DNA of 64,000 nt from Bactrocera neohumeralis (lineage: Eukaryota; Arthropoda; Insecta; Diptera; Tephritidae): positions 9,887,341-9,951,340 of the forward strand of contig NW_026089624.1 of assembly GCF_024586455.1 (NCBI RefSeq), written 5' to 3'. The notes beneath the pieces were generated by a model, which was given only the letters and a program-made list of their open reading frames with translations, was not told the DNA's origin and searched no databases. A program made the position numbers and the translations under genes. Below, one piece after another: positions 22,870-35,654 of this stretch; positions within the stretch are counted from its first letter, which is position 1; each line of letters starts with the position of its first letter.

Positions 22870-24347
22870 ACAAGTAAGGAAGAGCTAAGTTCGGGTGCAA
22901 CCGAACATTTTATACTCTTGCAACTTGCAAGAATCAAAGCCAGGGAAATACTTTAAGGCGCAAAACCAATAATGTAGGGTAGAGTCAGCCGGATGTTCGA
23001 AAATCCTGATATAAGTTATATGGGGCTTAGGTCAAATCGCTGAAATTTATCTATTTTAGGCACAAAGAAGCACTGTTGTGAGTAAAAAAAACTGTCTTAT
23101 TTTCATTGGGATAACTCACATTTTGGCTGATAGATCCATAAAAGCAGATAGAAGTTCGAAAATTTTTATATTGAGTATTAGGGGGCTAAGGAAAGTATTG
23201 GTCCGATTCAACCCATATTTGACATACAGACAAACCTTTATAAAAGAAAAATTATCCTTTAATTTGAATTATAGATATCACTCATTGCCCTACATTTTCG
23301 ATCAAAAATCAACTATAGTTATCGTGGTCTAAATAGTCGTTACCTAGGGGCTTGAACAGTTTTCATTGAATTCAAAAAATTTTTGGTAATAAAGTGGCAC
23401 ACACTAAAGACATTAGTCTTGTAAAGTTTTATCTCGTTATATTAATTGCTTCTTGGTTTTGTACTGGAAACTGAAGGAATCAAGTAGAATTTAAAATTGT
23501 GCTGTATAGGAAGTAGGCGTGGTTGTCGTCCGATTTCGTAAACTTTCACAATGTGGCATAAAAATGTAAAAATAATGCCATATACTAAATTTTGTAGAAA
23601 TCGTTTGGTCGGGTCCCGAGATATGGGATTTCACCAAAAAGTGGACGGTGCCAAGCCCATCGTCCAATTTTTACATCGGCTTCAATAAAGCTCTCTTATA
23701 CTACCATCTCTGGTAAACTTTAATGTCTCTGGCGTTTTTAGTTATTGATTTATTGCGCTTTGAGTACCGTTATATGAGGAGTGAGCAGGGTTATCCTCCG
23801 ATTTCATCCATTTCATATAGTCGGTAAAATTCTTATAAGATTTATACCCAGCCAATTTGGTATTTGTAGCTTAAGTGGTTTAGGATATATGTATAGTATA
23901 TTAAGGTTGTTCGAGGGCGGGGCTACAACCATTTTTTCAAAAATTTTGGACCACAAGTGCCCCTTGCTACTGCGATCCCCTGAATGAAATTCGAGTTTTA
24001 TATCTTAATTGAGTGCTTAGTTATGGCACTTTTTATGTTTTCGGTTAATGATCGATTTGTAGGTGTGGCAGTGGTCCGATTACACCTATCCTCGAACTCG
24101 TAATTTTTTTGTACTAAGGAACCCTTATACTTAGTTTCATCAAGATATCTCAATTTTTACTCAAGTTACAGCTTGCACGGACGGACGGACGGACAGACAG
24201 ACAGTTAACCGGATTTCAACTTTTCTCGCCATCCTGATCATTTATATATAGCCCTATATCTATCTCGCTTAGGTTTAGGTGATACGTATAAGCGTTAGGT
24301 GAACAAAATTATAATGCTCTGTAGCAACTGCTTGCAAGAGTATAAAA
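22870..24347 (+). mobile_element. Helentron/DINE-like (mini-me type) repeat, older subfamily
   Basis: The left end ACAAGTAAGGAAGAGCTAAG leads to a GTTCGGGTG...ACCGAAC hairpin. The right end is a hairpin (CTCTGTAGC...GCAAGAG) followed by TATAAAA. Near the right end are a GACG/GACA microsatellite (about 24176-24204), a conserved core of roughly 40 bases and a TA-rich tract, the signature described for dipteran mini-me elements. No coding capacity is convincing. It matches copies at 40.7-44.2, 51.0-52.2, 58.4-59.3 and 60.4-61.7 kb. Confidence 0.75.
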
Positions 24348-27300
24348 AAGTAGCAAGCATGGCAAGTTAAATGCAAATTACGGTGTGATTGCTCTTTTTA
24401 TAGCATTCGAGAGTCAGTCTGTGTATGTAGGTAGAAGATTCTAAGCTTAGGCGGTAAATACACCCACATGAACATCTACCAAAGCACAGATGGTGTAAAA
24501 TCGCTTGGCCTGGATGTACACGGTTGTTTAACCACTGTTACTTATGGAGCGGTATCTTGGGTGTCGAAAGTCTACCAAGAAAATGTCCATAAACAGCAGA
24601 CCAAATTCTAGGGCTTGGCTGATGGATGCATCATGTGCACGTTTGCAACCGCTATACAAGAGGTGCTTCTGGACAATTTTCACAACAACCGGTTATATAC
24701 CGGTTCGTACCGATTGGTTTTCTATGAACAATTATTGGTTATTATTTAGGGTTAAGTTTCAAAACACAAAAAAAACTATATATACTTGTATTACTATATT
24801 TGAAAATAATTTGTAATTTGAGGAACTCGCAATGGTAAACCTGCGCAAAAAAATATGCAAAGCAAAATTTGGTACCATTGAAGATAGCGGTTATACCATT
24901 TTAATGAGGTTTCATATACTCTCTTGACAAATTCAACTCGTTAGCATTTTTGCTGCTTTTACATGTAATTTTTTTTGACAAGAAAGGAACGCGCAAAAAA
25001 AGCGAGCAGAAAAACGGTGTAGCTAATGATTCCTGGTATCGAAAGGTGGTGGCAAAGACATTTTTAAGTAAAGACAACTAGATCATGTGAGAAGAGAGGC
25101 AACCATTTCCAATTGCAAAGGGAAATAGATGTTCTGACTTAAATTTTTCTCAATTGCTGGCATTTGTTTACGCTTCATTGTAGTGAGAAAATAGTATAAA
25201 TATGAAATGAAGCCGACATTATTTCCTTTTTTCCTTTGACGGCGCACAATCAACACGCCGAAAAAGTGTGGTCACCGAAATAAAGTAATTTTCTTCCACT
25301 GTCCAATTTATACAAGTTGATAGCACCAGCTTTTACGACAATAACATTGCAGGATTTTGTCTTGCTTCTTTCGTTTCTGCTTATGTGTTCTTATACCCGT
25401 GGGTGCATGATAAGGACTTTCATAGTCAAGTCCGCTGATACTTTCGTGAAAGTGTGGTTAGCCGTTACCCTAAAAAGGTTCTGATTAGCAGTGCTTTTTT
25501 ACATCTTTTGCATTCAACAGCTGCTTATATAATATATAGAAAAATTACAGGCATACGCAATGTATGGCAAATGTTTTCCTAAGGCTATGTACATATATAA
25601 TCCAACTTAATTCTTAAAATAATTGCATGGAGTACATCATTGTATGATTACATATATACATATAATTATTAATAATGGTTATATATTTTAAAACATTTAT
25701 AAGATATCGAAATTCTCTCCAGATATTTTTCGTTAGGAGTTAATATATGTATCTATAATAATATCTTGTATATATACATATCTGCTTATATTCTTTATCT
25801 TTTAAATTTAGAATTGACAGCTGAATTATCTTATTGTTCTCATTTACATTGAATTATTGTCTCATGTCGCATTTCACAATCAAATTGAATGAATTGGTTA
25901 TAAATGTTAATATTATATGTATACTTTTAGTTATTTATTTGTTTAATAGTGTTCTAATTCTTGCGTCTAAACATTGTCATTGCTAGTATTGTCAATGCGA
26001 TAATCACCGAACCGTTGATGAAACAATGAAAAAATACGAAATCAATAATTAATATTTAACCACATAATTGTGAAGTGATTATTTCGAATACTCTCATGCA
26101 AAACTGCATCTACATATATAATATGTAAGTATGTATGTACGTAGATAAAATACATCTAAATTATTATATTGCCAATAATTCTAAAAAACAAATTTCATTT
26201 TAATTAAACAATACATTTATCAAATGTTGCATTTTTATATTTGCGCCACAATTATTTATGTAAATGTATAATTGCCACATGTATGTATTGTTGTTACTTA
26301 TTAAAGTTAATATGATATGGATATTATATAGTAGTAATTATGATTATATATAGTGCATGTAACGAAAATTAGCAAATGTAAAAATTGAGTTACTAGTAAA
26401 AAATTATCAAACATTATAGGGTTATATGTATAATTATGTTGACTCTGATATGCCTACTGTGGCTAGAAAAAGATTGTATTGATATGCAATTATCCAAATC
26501 ATAAAAGAGTGGTATCTTTGGTTTAATTGATAATGAGATATATATATAGGTATGAAAGTTTTGTGTATATGTATGGTATCATATTGGATTCTAGTTCGTT
26601 CTGGAAACGGTTATAGGACGGGCCCATTCTTACCATATTGGTTGTTGCTACCGCAAACTGTTTGAACATATTCAGTTCTATTACCTTTGTTCTGTCATAT
26701 GTAAGTATACATTAGCTCTGAGCTCTGAAATGACGTGCGTGTGTAGGCATATGTGATGGTAAAGTCCAGGGATCCTTGTAGGCTTTGCGCTATGGCATTA
26801 TCTTTACTTTTTAAAGTGTTAATTTGATATATCACACCTATAAATATAATGTTATAATCTTTAAAACTGTGCTATTAACTTTAAGTTTTATTTACAACAT
26901 AGATAATTTTGAAAATAGTTTATTTTCTTTGGGGATGAAAAATTTATTGTAAAAATCCAAAAGTCACTAATGCTGAAACTTTAGCCGGCGTTTGCAGGAA
27001 AAAGCAAAAGTCAATCAGAGGGTAGGTAACCATACATGTATTATATATCCGATTTCATCAACTTTATGACATTCAACTAAAATAATCGCTAGAATTTATT
27101 AGGACACCTTACATATATAATGATGGACTGGAGAATAATAGAAAATCATACATCATTATATGTACCCATGTATTTCTTTTTCATTTAGTTTCGGCACCGA
27201 ATTACAGTATGTATATGTTAGAAAATGTTACTAATTATGTTAAAACATTAATTTCATTAAGATTTCATGCACATTGAGTGATATTCATCCTCTCGCAACA

Positions 27301-27352
27301 TGTTGCGCTTAATTAGATAGTTTTGTTTACCAAAGAGTTATGGAGCTTAATA
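24348..27352. other. AT-rich DNA, nothing recognised
   Basis: Three kilobases without a supportable gene or repeat end. Runs of ATACATATGT-type words are common here but are not organised. Confidence 0.45.
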
Positions 27353-27992
27353 TATAGATTAGGGTGTGTTATTCTGAGTCAACCTTTTTTGCAACTGAAA
27401 AACAGGCCAAAAACTTTCGAAAATGTGAAAAAGAAAGTCAGTTAAAAGATGAGATCTTAATATTAATATTAAGAGGTGCCTATTTCAAATTATCTGTTTT
27501 CCATATAAATAACATGGCAAAAAAAAATCATTTTTTTGTGGTGGTTATTGTGCGGAGGTTATTATATGTGCACGCGATGGCTGCCAGTAGGGATGGTAAA
27601 CTCAATTCCGATTCTACTCGTAAAATAATCGATTTTTCGAATGTCAAAGGTCGATTCTTAATCGACTTCGACTACTGAAGATCGATTCCGAAAAATCGAT
27701 TATTTTACGAGAAAACTCGATTCTCGAGTAGAATCCGAATCGAGTTTACCATCCCTACTGGCAGCCATCGCGTGCACATATAATAACCTCCGCACAATAA
27801 CCACCACAAAAAAAATGATTTTTTTTCCATGTTATTTGTATGGAAAACAGAAAATTTGAAAGAGGCTCCTCTTAATATTAATATTAAGAGCTCATATTTT
27901 GAGTAACTTTTGTTTTCACATTTTCGAAAGTTTTAAGCCTGTTTTTCAGTTGAAAAAAAAGATTGCCTCAGAATGACACACCCTAATATAGA
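27353..27992. mobile_element. 628-bp fold-back MITE with TATAGA target duplication
   Basis: The element 27359-27986 starts TTAGGGTGTGTTATTCTGAG and ends with its imperfect inverse, CTCAGAATGACACACCCTAA. It is flanked by TATAGA at 27353-27358 and 27987-27992. The two arms, each about 300 bases, are inverse copies over almost their whole length, meeting near 27670. Frames found inside it are by-products of the palindrome. No transposase is encoded; the superfamily is unknown to me. Confidence 0.88.
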
Positions 27993-29757
27993 TATGTATA
28001 AATGATCAGTATGAAGAGATGAATTAAATTCCGGCTCTGTCTTTCTGTGCAATGTAGTTGATAGTGCAGATGAACGGGATTGGACGTTTGCTACGCCTTA
28101 AAAATGCAGTTAGGTGAAAACTGTAAAGGGCTACAAGCCACAAATCTAGATACATAACTGTAATTTTTTCCAATACTTCGACGTATGTAGAAGTATACGC
28201 AGATTGAAAGTTGTTAAAAAGTGGGCGAATTCCGCCTACTAATATTTGATCTATGGTAAGCTTTATTTACAAATCTCGCAATTTAATTTACATATCTGCT
28301 GCACCATATAGTCATTATATTCTCATATGACTATTAAAAATTTGCGAAAACGGACTACAATCACGCCTTCTTCATAATGTATATACCGCAATTTCAACTA
28401 AGTTATTGGAACTGCAACTTGTACAAATATGCTACTATATACTACACCAAAATATACTTTGACCTATTGCTAATTTTTTCCGAAAATATCTGTGCGATAT
28501 GTTAACAAAGTTCTATAAGATATCGATTACCAATGCGTCATTCTGTATTAAAAATGGTTAATTTCGGATTGTTCCTCGATAGTGATAACATGATAATATT
28601 TCACTGCCTTATAAATAATATTGAATTCATCATTTTTATACCCTTGTAACATGTTGCACAGGTATAGTAGTTTTGGGCATCTAACAATTGTTTGTAAGAC
28701 TGACTTCGAAAACGTCAATTCAAATGCATACGTACAACGTACAAAGTTTTGTAATGTATCCAGAATATTTGTTACATTTTTCATTTTTTGAAACGTACCC
28801 CGTTTGTACTCTATGCGCAGTGACACAGAAAACCGCGCATCACAATTAAAGTGTATGCCTTTTGACATATACATACGCAACGAAGGCATAGTTGTGGGAA
28901 GCTTTCTTATTATTTATACTAAACTATTTGATTAAAATTTGATAATTGTTTATCTTTATACGGTCGCAAAAACAAAACAGCTTACTGCGAAACTGAACTT
29001 TGTAGTGAAAGTATTCTGGAACGTCAAATTATTTGCAATGTTGATTGACGTTTCAAGCCGACGATGTATAAATGCTGCAGTTATATCGAATATCTCGATA
29101 CATAATAGAGATAGTTATATGTATGTATGTTTGAAATTGAAATTTTACAATGGACGAGGCACAGCCACATTAAAGGGACGTTATGCGATAAAGAAATTGC
29201 TTCAAGTTTCAATACACTCACACTTTTCTACTACCACACTTTCACTTTTCCAACTTGAACGCCGTATTGATATCAAATGACATGCAATGTCGGGAATAAG
29301 AACATTTCGTTATATTGATGAATCGATATCAAAATATAAGTATGTATATCAATAAATTATAACATTATTAATATTTTCTTGAAACTATTAATGGTAAGTT
29401 GCAGTCTACGTCTTTAAAATTTAATCTATTTTAACAAGTAATACATGTGATCAACTCGAAAACAAGTTCTTGATCGTGTAACACTGGTCTGTCCAACACC
29501 GCGATATTCAGAATTCATTCGTGTCGAATTTCTTCGGCCGCCAGTTTAAAAAAAAAGTTTGACGATCTAGTCTAATAAAAAAATAATTCAAATGTACTGC
29601 AATGTCTAAAATTTAATGCTAATTAAAAAAAATTTATATTTAACTTTTTTCTTTTGAAAAAGTAAAATAAATGTAATTATTGGAAAAAATATCTTTCTGC
29701 ACACAGAAAAAAAAATTATTATTTTTGAGGTTACCTTCGTTGAGCTTATTTCATGAA
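27993..29757. other. No gene recognised; small Helentron-like end fragment
   Basis: At about 28636-28700 the hairpin end (TATACCCTTGTAACATGTTG...) of a Helentron-like repeat is present on the minus strand without the rest. Two frames of 113 codons (28548-28889 minus, 28939-29280 plus) have no domain or codon pattern I recognise. Confidence 0.4.
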
Positions 29758-30449
29758 TTAAGGGGGTAGTAAGGTTAATTCGAGCGAAAAAAGCATATTT
29801 TCAATAATTTTTTATTAAGATACAATCAATATCTATTTATTTGTATAATTATAGCATAATTATATGATATTGAAAGAATATTCTGTGAAAATTTCATAGA
29901 AAAATATTAAGAATTGAGCCGGTGACAGAGAATCTTCGCAGACGTTCCAAAAACAAATTGATTCGCGGTGAACCGCATAACTCATGACTGAATCATTTGA
30001 AATTAAAAAAACCAAACTGATTTCATTAGTTGATAAGTTTCCTGAGGTAACGCTACCAAGTTTTTTTTAATGATTTTTCAATTTTTTACAACGCTCTTAA
30101 CTCAAAATAATAATCTTTCACCAAAAAAATCAGAAATTTTGTTGTGGAAAAATAAGTTAAAATTAAAAAAAAACTCGACAGCGTTACCTCACAATTTATG
30201 TAAGGAAAGACTGTGCAAAATTTCAAAAGGATCGGTTTAGTAGATTTTGAGCTACAGAGTTCACCGGCTTCGAAAAAGTGAAGTGTGAGAAAAACACGTT
30301 TAAAGTTTCACAGCCGCTCACAATCAAATCGGAGGGCGGAGACTTACAAGTGTATATCTCGGTCAATTTTTTTTAATTGCTCTCAAATTTTCACAGAATA
30401 ATCTTAAGATATTGTACATTAATATAAAAAAAAATGCAAAAAAAATAAA

Positions 30450-31599
30450 ACAAGAAAAAACGTTAACTTCGGCTGCACCGAAGCTAATATACCCTTCACA
30501 GATGCATTTCTTTTAGTAACTATGTGTTCAGTTTATATGGAAGCTATATGCTATAGTAATCCGATCTGAACAATTTTTTCGGAGATTACATTGTTGCCTT
30601 AGAAAATAATCTATACCAAATTTGGTGAAGATACATTGTCAAATGTGAAAGTTTTCCATACAACAACTTGATTCCGATCGTTCAGTTTGTATGGTAGCTA
30701 TATGCTATAGTTTACCGATCTAACCAATTTCTTCGGAGATTACATTGTTGCCTTAGAAAATAATCTATACCAAATTTGGTGAAGATATATTGTCAAATGT
30801 GAAAGTTTTCCATACAACAACTTGATTCCGATCGTTCAGTTTGTATGGTAGCTATATGCTATGGTTAACCGATCTGAACAACTTCTTCGAAGATTACATT
30901 GTTGCCTTAGAAAATAATCTGTACCAAATTTGGTGAAGATACATTCTCAAATGAGGAAGTTTCCCATACAAGAACTTGATTCCGATTGTTCAGTTTGTAT
31001 GATAGCTAAATGCTATAGTTAACCGATCTGCACAATTTCTTCGGAGATTACATTGTTGCTTTAGAAAATAATCTATATCAAATTTGTTGAAGATACATTG
31101 CCAAATGTGAAAGTTTTCCATACAAGAACTTGATTCCGATCGTTCAGTTTGTATGGTAGCTATATGCTATAGTTTACCGATCTGAACAATTTCTTCGAAG
31201 ATTACATTGTTGCCTTAGAAAATAATCTGTACCAAATTTGGTGAAGATACATTGTCAAATACAAAAGTTTTCCATACAAGTATTTTATCCCGATCGTTCA
31301 GTTTGTATGGCAGCTATATGTTATAGTGATCCGATATCGACAGTTCTGAAAAATGAGCAGCTTCTTGTGGAGAAAATGACGTTTGCAAAATTTCAAAACG
31401 ATATCTTTAAAACTGAGGGACTAGTTCGTATATATACAGACGGACGGACGGACAGATAGACAGACGGACATAGCTAAATCGACTCAGCTCAACATACTGA
31501 TTATTTATATATACATATACTTTATAGGGTCTCCGACGCTTCCTTCTGGGTGTTACAAACTTCGTGACAAACTTAATATACCCTGTTCAGGGTATAAAA
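30450..31599 (+). mobile_element. Helentron-like repeat, CCCTGTTCAGGG hairpin subfamily
   Basis: It starts ACAAGAAAAAACGTTAACTT with a CTTCGGCTGCACCGAAG hairpin and ends with a CCCTGTTCAGGG hairpin plus TATAAAA. A GACGGACGGAC microsatellite (about 31438-31468), a core and a TA tract follow the usual order. Its body is a 154-bp tandem array. It is a different subfamily from the copies at 42.9, 60.4 and 62.5 kb. Confidence 0.7.
30529..31330 (+). repeat. 154-bp tandem array, five full units plus part
   Basis: The word CAGTTTGTATGG (or a one- or two-base variant) occurs at 30529, 30683, 30837, 30991, 31145 and 31299, an exact 154-base period each time. Each unit also carries GATTACATTGTTGCCTTAG and CCAAATTTGGTGAAGATA. 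Units differ by a few substitutions. Confidence 0.92.
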
Positions 31600-31899
31600 A
31601 TACCTTACTACCCCCTTAACAAGAGTGCTTGAGTTTTTGTTTACAATTTAGATGCTGTACTACGCTTCTTCTTCTCAACTCAAAGCCATAACGTCGCAAT
31701 TATATCAGTACAAAGAAGTTATATAACATTGTGTAAAAATAATTGTAAGCTAAAACAGCTAAACAAGCTAAAAATTATACTCGAAAGATTATAATCAAAG
31801 ATAGACTAGATTATCATCTGACGATATTGCTCAAATTGTGCAGTTGTTTAAAAATAAATTTGGAGATAAAAAAACTTCTTACCGATGGCGCTTTAAAGG

Positions 31900-33781
31900 A
31901 TTCTATTGAATACACGGCACAGTCTATGCAAAGATAATAAATGAAAGGATGGAATCTGGCAATCTTCCCCAAAATTGGAATATATCGCCAATAACACCAG
32001 GGAAGGAAGTAATAAATACACACAAACCTGAGGAGTTTAGGACATGCGATGAAAAAATAAAGGAAACCGCTATCAAGAATATGCTTCTCTAATGCTTAGA
32101 AGAGAACACAAGAATGGGGGTTCAGAAAAAAGCACTCATGTGAAACGGCTCTCCATACAGTGATATTTGATTGGAAAAAAAGGCTAAATAGGAAACAAAA
32201 CATTATAGCAATTTTTTTGGATATAAAAATAGCATTTGAAATAGTCGATCGTGATATCTTTGCTCAAAAGCTTAAAAAGATGAGAATACCTGAAAACGAA
32301 CTTAAATGGTTAAAAGTTATTTGGCAAATAGAAAGCAAAATTTAGCGATAGATTCTTTCAAATCAAAAGAAGTGTTAGTTCCTTTAAGATTAGAGTGTGA
32401 TACTTTTGAACTAAAATTTGACAAAAAAATAGAGCCTTCATAGGCTCGGCATTATATGTACTTGATAACAAACTTAAATTCGATGAACATATATAGTTTA
32501 CTGTACAAAAGATAGCAAAACAAAGTGGATTTATGAAAAGAAATTGTAAATATGTATCTAGAAGGTTTAAGTCTACAAAAATACTAATTGTGCGGTTTAT
32601 ATACACCCAACTCCTTTTTTACATGGTAGATACGTTCCTCAGAAAACCGTGTAAAAAACCGTGTAAAAAAAGAGGCGTTTCCTATAGTAAAATTGGGGAT
32701 ACGTTCCATGTCATCTGAAAACCGTGTAAGATGAAATAAAGAACTATATTTACTTCGAAAAACCGTGTAGAAAATGTTTAAAACTATAATAAACTAAATG
32801 CTTTTATTGAGCATTAAAACTTAAAATACATAATTCATACAGGTGAAAATTTGGTAGATTAAGCAAAAAACTAAAGAAATCTGTTAATCCAGAATTAAGA
32901 ACAGAAAAATTAGAATAGAAATAGAGAAAAAATATTTACATAGCTACATAATTATTCGTCGTTACTAGATAACAAGCGCAATTGTTTGTGACGAACTGGA
33001 CTAAAGTCGGTATCGTCACTGGATATATCCATTTCAGCAATGTAAATATCATGCGAACAAAATGTGTAGGTAAGTGTTATCGAATAAGGGGATTTCCCAG
33101 CTACTACTATGTACATACATATGTTCATTTCAGCAACGGTGCTAAGTGTAGTAAAAACAAATATAATTACAAGACAGTGATTTTGAAACCGTACTAGATT
33201 AAATTTTTTTTTTGTCAACCGTGTAACTTCAAATCCGTGTAAAAAAAAACCGTGTAAAAAAAGAGTTGGGTGTACATATTGTTAATCGATTTTGATTATA
33301 GTATCAAACGCAAAAATAGATACACTTCAGAAACTATGAAATAGATGCATGAGATTCATAGGTGCTCCATTTAGTGTAATGCTTTTAAAATTAAACATGT
33401 TAAGTATAAAATATAATATGTTACCATACCATGAAAATATTTATTATATTTAGCATATTATGAGACAATGTACCAGAATATTTCATAAATAATCTTGTGT
33501 ACGTAAACTAAACGCACTACGTTAGTAAAAGAAAAAAATAATTATAAGTTAGCAATATTTAGAACTAAAATAGATAAGCAAAATCTAGTTTCTAAAGGTT
33601 TTAAATGTTTCAATGAATTATCGAATAAAATACATTTTTTTGTTGGTATTGCTGTTATTAAAACACGTCTTTAAGAATATTGTAACACCTTAGATATAAT
33701 TAAAACAAAAAACATCTTTCATAAATTGATTTGAATTGTAACCTATGCCTAGGCCATAAAGATACTAATAAATAAATAAAT
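31900..33781 (+). mobile_element. LINE remnant (Jockey/CR1-like) with AATA tail, split by a MITE
   Basis: Reverse transcriptase pieces in order: INERMESGNLPQNWN (about 31950), HKPEEFR (about 32020), then FDWKKRLNRKQNIIAIFLDI (32160-32345), KLKFDEHI (about 32470), SGFMKRNCKYVSRRFKSTK (about 32530). After the MITE it resumes with CMRFIGAPFSVML and LNMLSIKYNMLPY (33340-33430), and YKLAIFRTKI (about 33550). It ends with (AATA)n at 33768-33781. There are many stops. The clade is not certain. Confidence 0.72.
32605..33273. mobile_element. TA-flanked MITE with repeated CCGTGTAA motif (pogo-like?)
   Basis: The left end CACCCAACTCC plus a T run and the right end, inverse CACCCAACTC plus a T run, are bracketed by TA. 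It splits the LINE reading frame exactly, so it is an insertion. CCGTGTAA or CCGTGTAG occurs about seven times, clustered inside both ends and always on the same strand. A minus-strand frame in the middle ends with AEMDISSDDTDFSPVRHKQL, acidic and protein-like, perhaps the last bit of a lost transposase. Class assignment is inference from TA and T-rich ends. Confidence 0.65.
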
Positions 33782-34976
33782 TGTCACAGCCTAAATAGAG
33801 AAAAGTAACTGTAAATTTTTGTTTTAATCTTGTATTCTATCATTCTCGGGTATAATACAAAAGAGGTATACCACTCAATAAAAAGGGGTTCAGACTACTC
33901 AAGCAATAAATACTATAAATATAAAGTCACATTCCTGGTTATATTTAGGTGCAATTTATTGTTTGTAAACCCGAGCAATAAATCTAACAAAGGAATAGTT
34001 TTTTTTAATGTTTTTGTCTTACATGAATGCATATTATCTCAAGAATGTTTTGTTAATATTTGTCCTAAAAACGTTTTACATCAGTTCTCAAAACGTTTGA
34101 GCGTTTTATCACAACTCACGTTCTCCAAGCCGGTACATCTCACAACTACCACACCGATTGTAATGAAATTTTGGAGTACACTGGAGTATTTTTTCAAATT
34201 CGTTAATAATCGCAAAAATTTGTGTTTCCTTCTTTAAAATGTTTCAAAAAAGTAAAAAAATTAAAATTCGAATAACCTCCCAGCGTTACCTGGACAAAAC
34301 GATTATCTGACGATATTATTTTAATGTTTTGATTTCAAATGATCTAGCACCAAGTTATGGGTGTCATTTTACATTTCTGAATAACAATATAACAGAATAT
34401 GTAATATGTGCGATTGGTTTTTAAAACTAGATTTTAACTGTTTCATAAAAAGCCTTATTTTACACTTATTTTACGAATTAAGCTTACTCTTTCTTAAGTA
34501 TTGTTATGTTAGAAGTGTTTTAGATAAGAGCGGAGATATTCCAAGACAAAAAATACAAATTGTGGCTTGGTTGGATCAAAGGAAATCTAATCTATCCGCA
34601 ATAGTCCCAATCGCTGGAATCACTAATTTCCTTCTTGGAAATGATAATTAAAAAGGGTAAAGCAATACAATAAAAATAGTTACACTATATTTAATAAATA
34701 TTGGCTAATTAAACTTATGCAATCAATTTCTACTCACAGGTCCGTATACTTCCTCGAATATAAACGATGATTAGCTGCTGTTTTTCCTGGTGATTGAATG
34801 TAGAATATACTTATATGTATATCTATGTAGGTATTGTTTTTGGTGTAACCATGTTGTCCTTTATACTCAAGTGAGCTGTGCAATAGGTTTCATTTACCGT
34901 ACAGAGATTAGTTTTAATGTTCCTAATGTATTATGATGTGCGCTAGTTACTCATTGAATGCATAACTCTTGTTTCA
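33782..34976. other. No gene recognised
   Basis: AT-rich. A plus frame at 33830-34237 and a short one ending at 34651 show no known domain and no start or splice support. Confidence 0.4.
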
Positions 34977-35441
34977 TTAATAGATATAAAAGTAGTCATA
35001 CAAGCCCACGGCATCACTTGTAACCTGTGATGGTTGAAGTAATTGTTGGTTGACAAAGTTTAAAAATCCACTTACTTCCGGGTTGTTCTGTCTATCCCAC
35101 CCTTGAATTTTCGTCGCAGATTGTTCACTAATCCCAAAAGTATCAAGTCTTTTTCCCGCATTAATATTGTATACAGCAGAGACGCTCGATGGCAATGCTT
35201 TGGTAGCTTCATCAGAGAATAAATCCTCCGTCTCTGATATATTTTCTGATTCGGTGCCATCTTCGAAAAATGTATGATCCTGCAAATATTCTGAAGCATT
35301 ACCTGGCGAATAATAATGCATATTAAGGTCCTTTATGAGGCGTTCAAAAAGCGTAGTTTTTTTGTTGGACATCTCCGATTGTAACTGTGTACGAATCTTT
35401 CGAGAGAAGGAAATATCTGAGTTTCTTTCCATTGGGTTATC
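34977..35441 (-). CDS. Unrecognised protein segment, likely last exon of a host gene
   Basis: I do not recognise this protein. The minus frame is open from a good splice acceptor (T-run then CATAG, exon start at 35441) through DNPMERNSDISFSRKIR to a stop at 34977, 155 codons. The text is mixed and not repetitive: an acidic middle (FFEDGTESENISETEDLFSD), then KIQGWDRQNNPEVSGF and a C-terminus rich in aromatic residues (LYDYFYIY). It lacks transposon motifs and appears once in the window. An ATG at 35432 could also be the start of a short 151-aa ORF. A second open segment with an acceptor lies 214 bases upstream. Most likely it is the 3' exon of a multi-exon gene whose other exons lie at higher coordinates, or a decayed piece of one. 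Confidence 0.5.
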   Translation of the reverse strand, partial: DNPMERNSDISFSRKIRTQLQSEMSNKKTTLFERLIKDLNMHYYSPGNASEYLQDHTFFEDGTESENISETEDLFSDEATKALPSSVSAVYNINAGKRLDTFGISEQSATKIQGWDRQNNPEVSGFLNFVNQQLLQPSQVTSDAVGLYDYFYIY

Positions 35442-35654
35442 CTATGAAAAAAATAGTATTAAGTGTATATGAAATAAGCTTAAACTAAATCTGAATATGA
35501 GAAAGACAACCGGAAGGAGCCGCCTCCCTAAAAGCAGCCACGCCTGAATGTGGCGGTACCCATGTCTTTAAATTTATTTAATTCATGCATCACAGGCTAA
35601 TATTTAGTTCTTTTTACTTTATACCATGTTTCGACCGACACCTAATCACAAGAT
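35442..35654. other. Putative intron between the two orphan segments
   Basis: Non-coding on both strands. It contains a GC-rich stretch at about 35510-35565 unlike its surroundings. Confidence 0.35.

Larger units (their letters stand above)
29758..31619. mobile_element. TTAA-flanked MITE with nested Helentron-like copy
   Basis: TTAA at 29758-29761 and 31616-31619 bracket inverted ends GGGGGTAGTAAGG (left, 29762-29774) and its inverse on the right (31603-31615). TTAA plus a short inverted repeat starting with G/C runs suggests a piggyBac-type non-autonomous element. The left two thirds of a kilobase is AT-rich and non-coding. The rest (30450-31599) is a separate Helentron-like repeat that must have inserted later, or been captured, right next to the right end. 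Confidence 0.75.

Noticed and set aside
27364..27678. 104-codon frame inside the fold-back MITE
   Set aside because: By-product of the palindrome; it ends at the symmetry centre and has no domain.
28548..29280. Two 113-codon frames on opposite strands
   Set aside because: No recognisable domain, start context or codon pattern; within chance length for this composition.
30450..31599. 154-bp array as a CRISPR-like or satellite locus by itself
   Set aside because: Units are contiguous with no spacers and lie wholly inside one mobile repeat.
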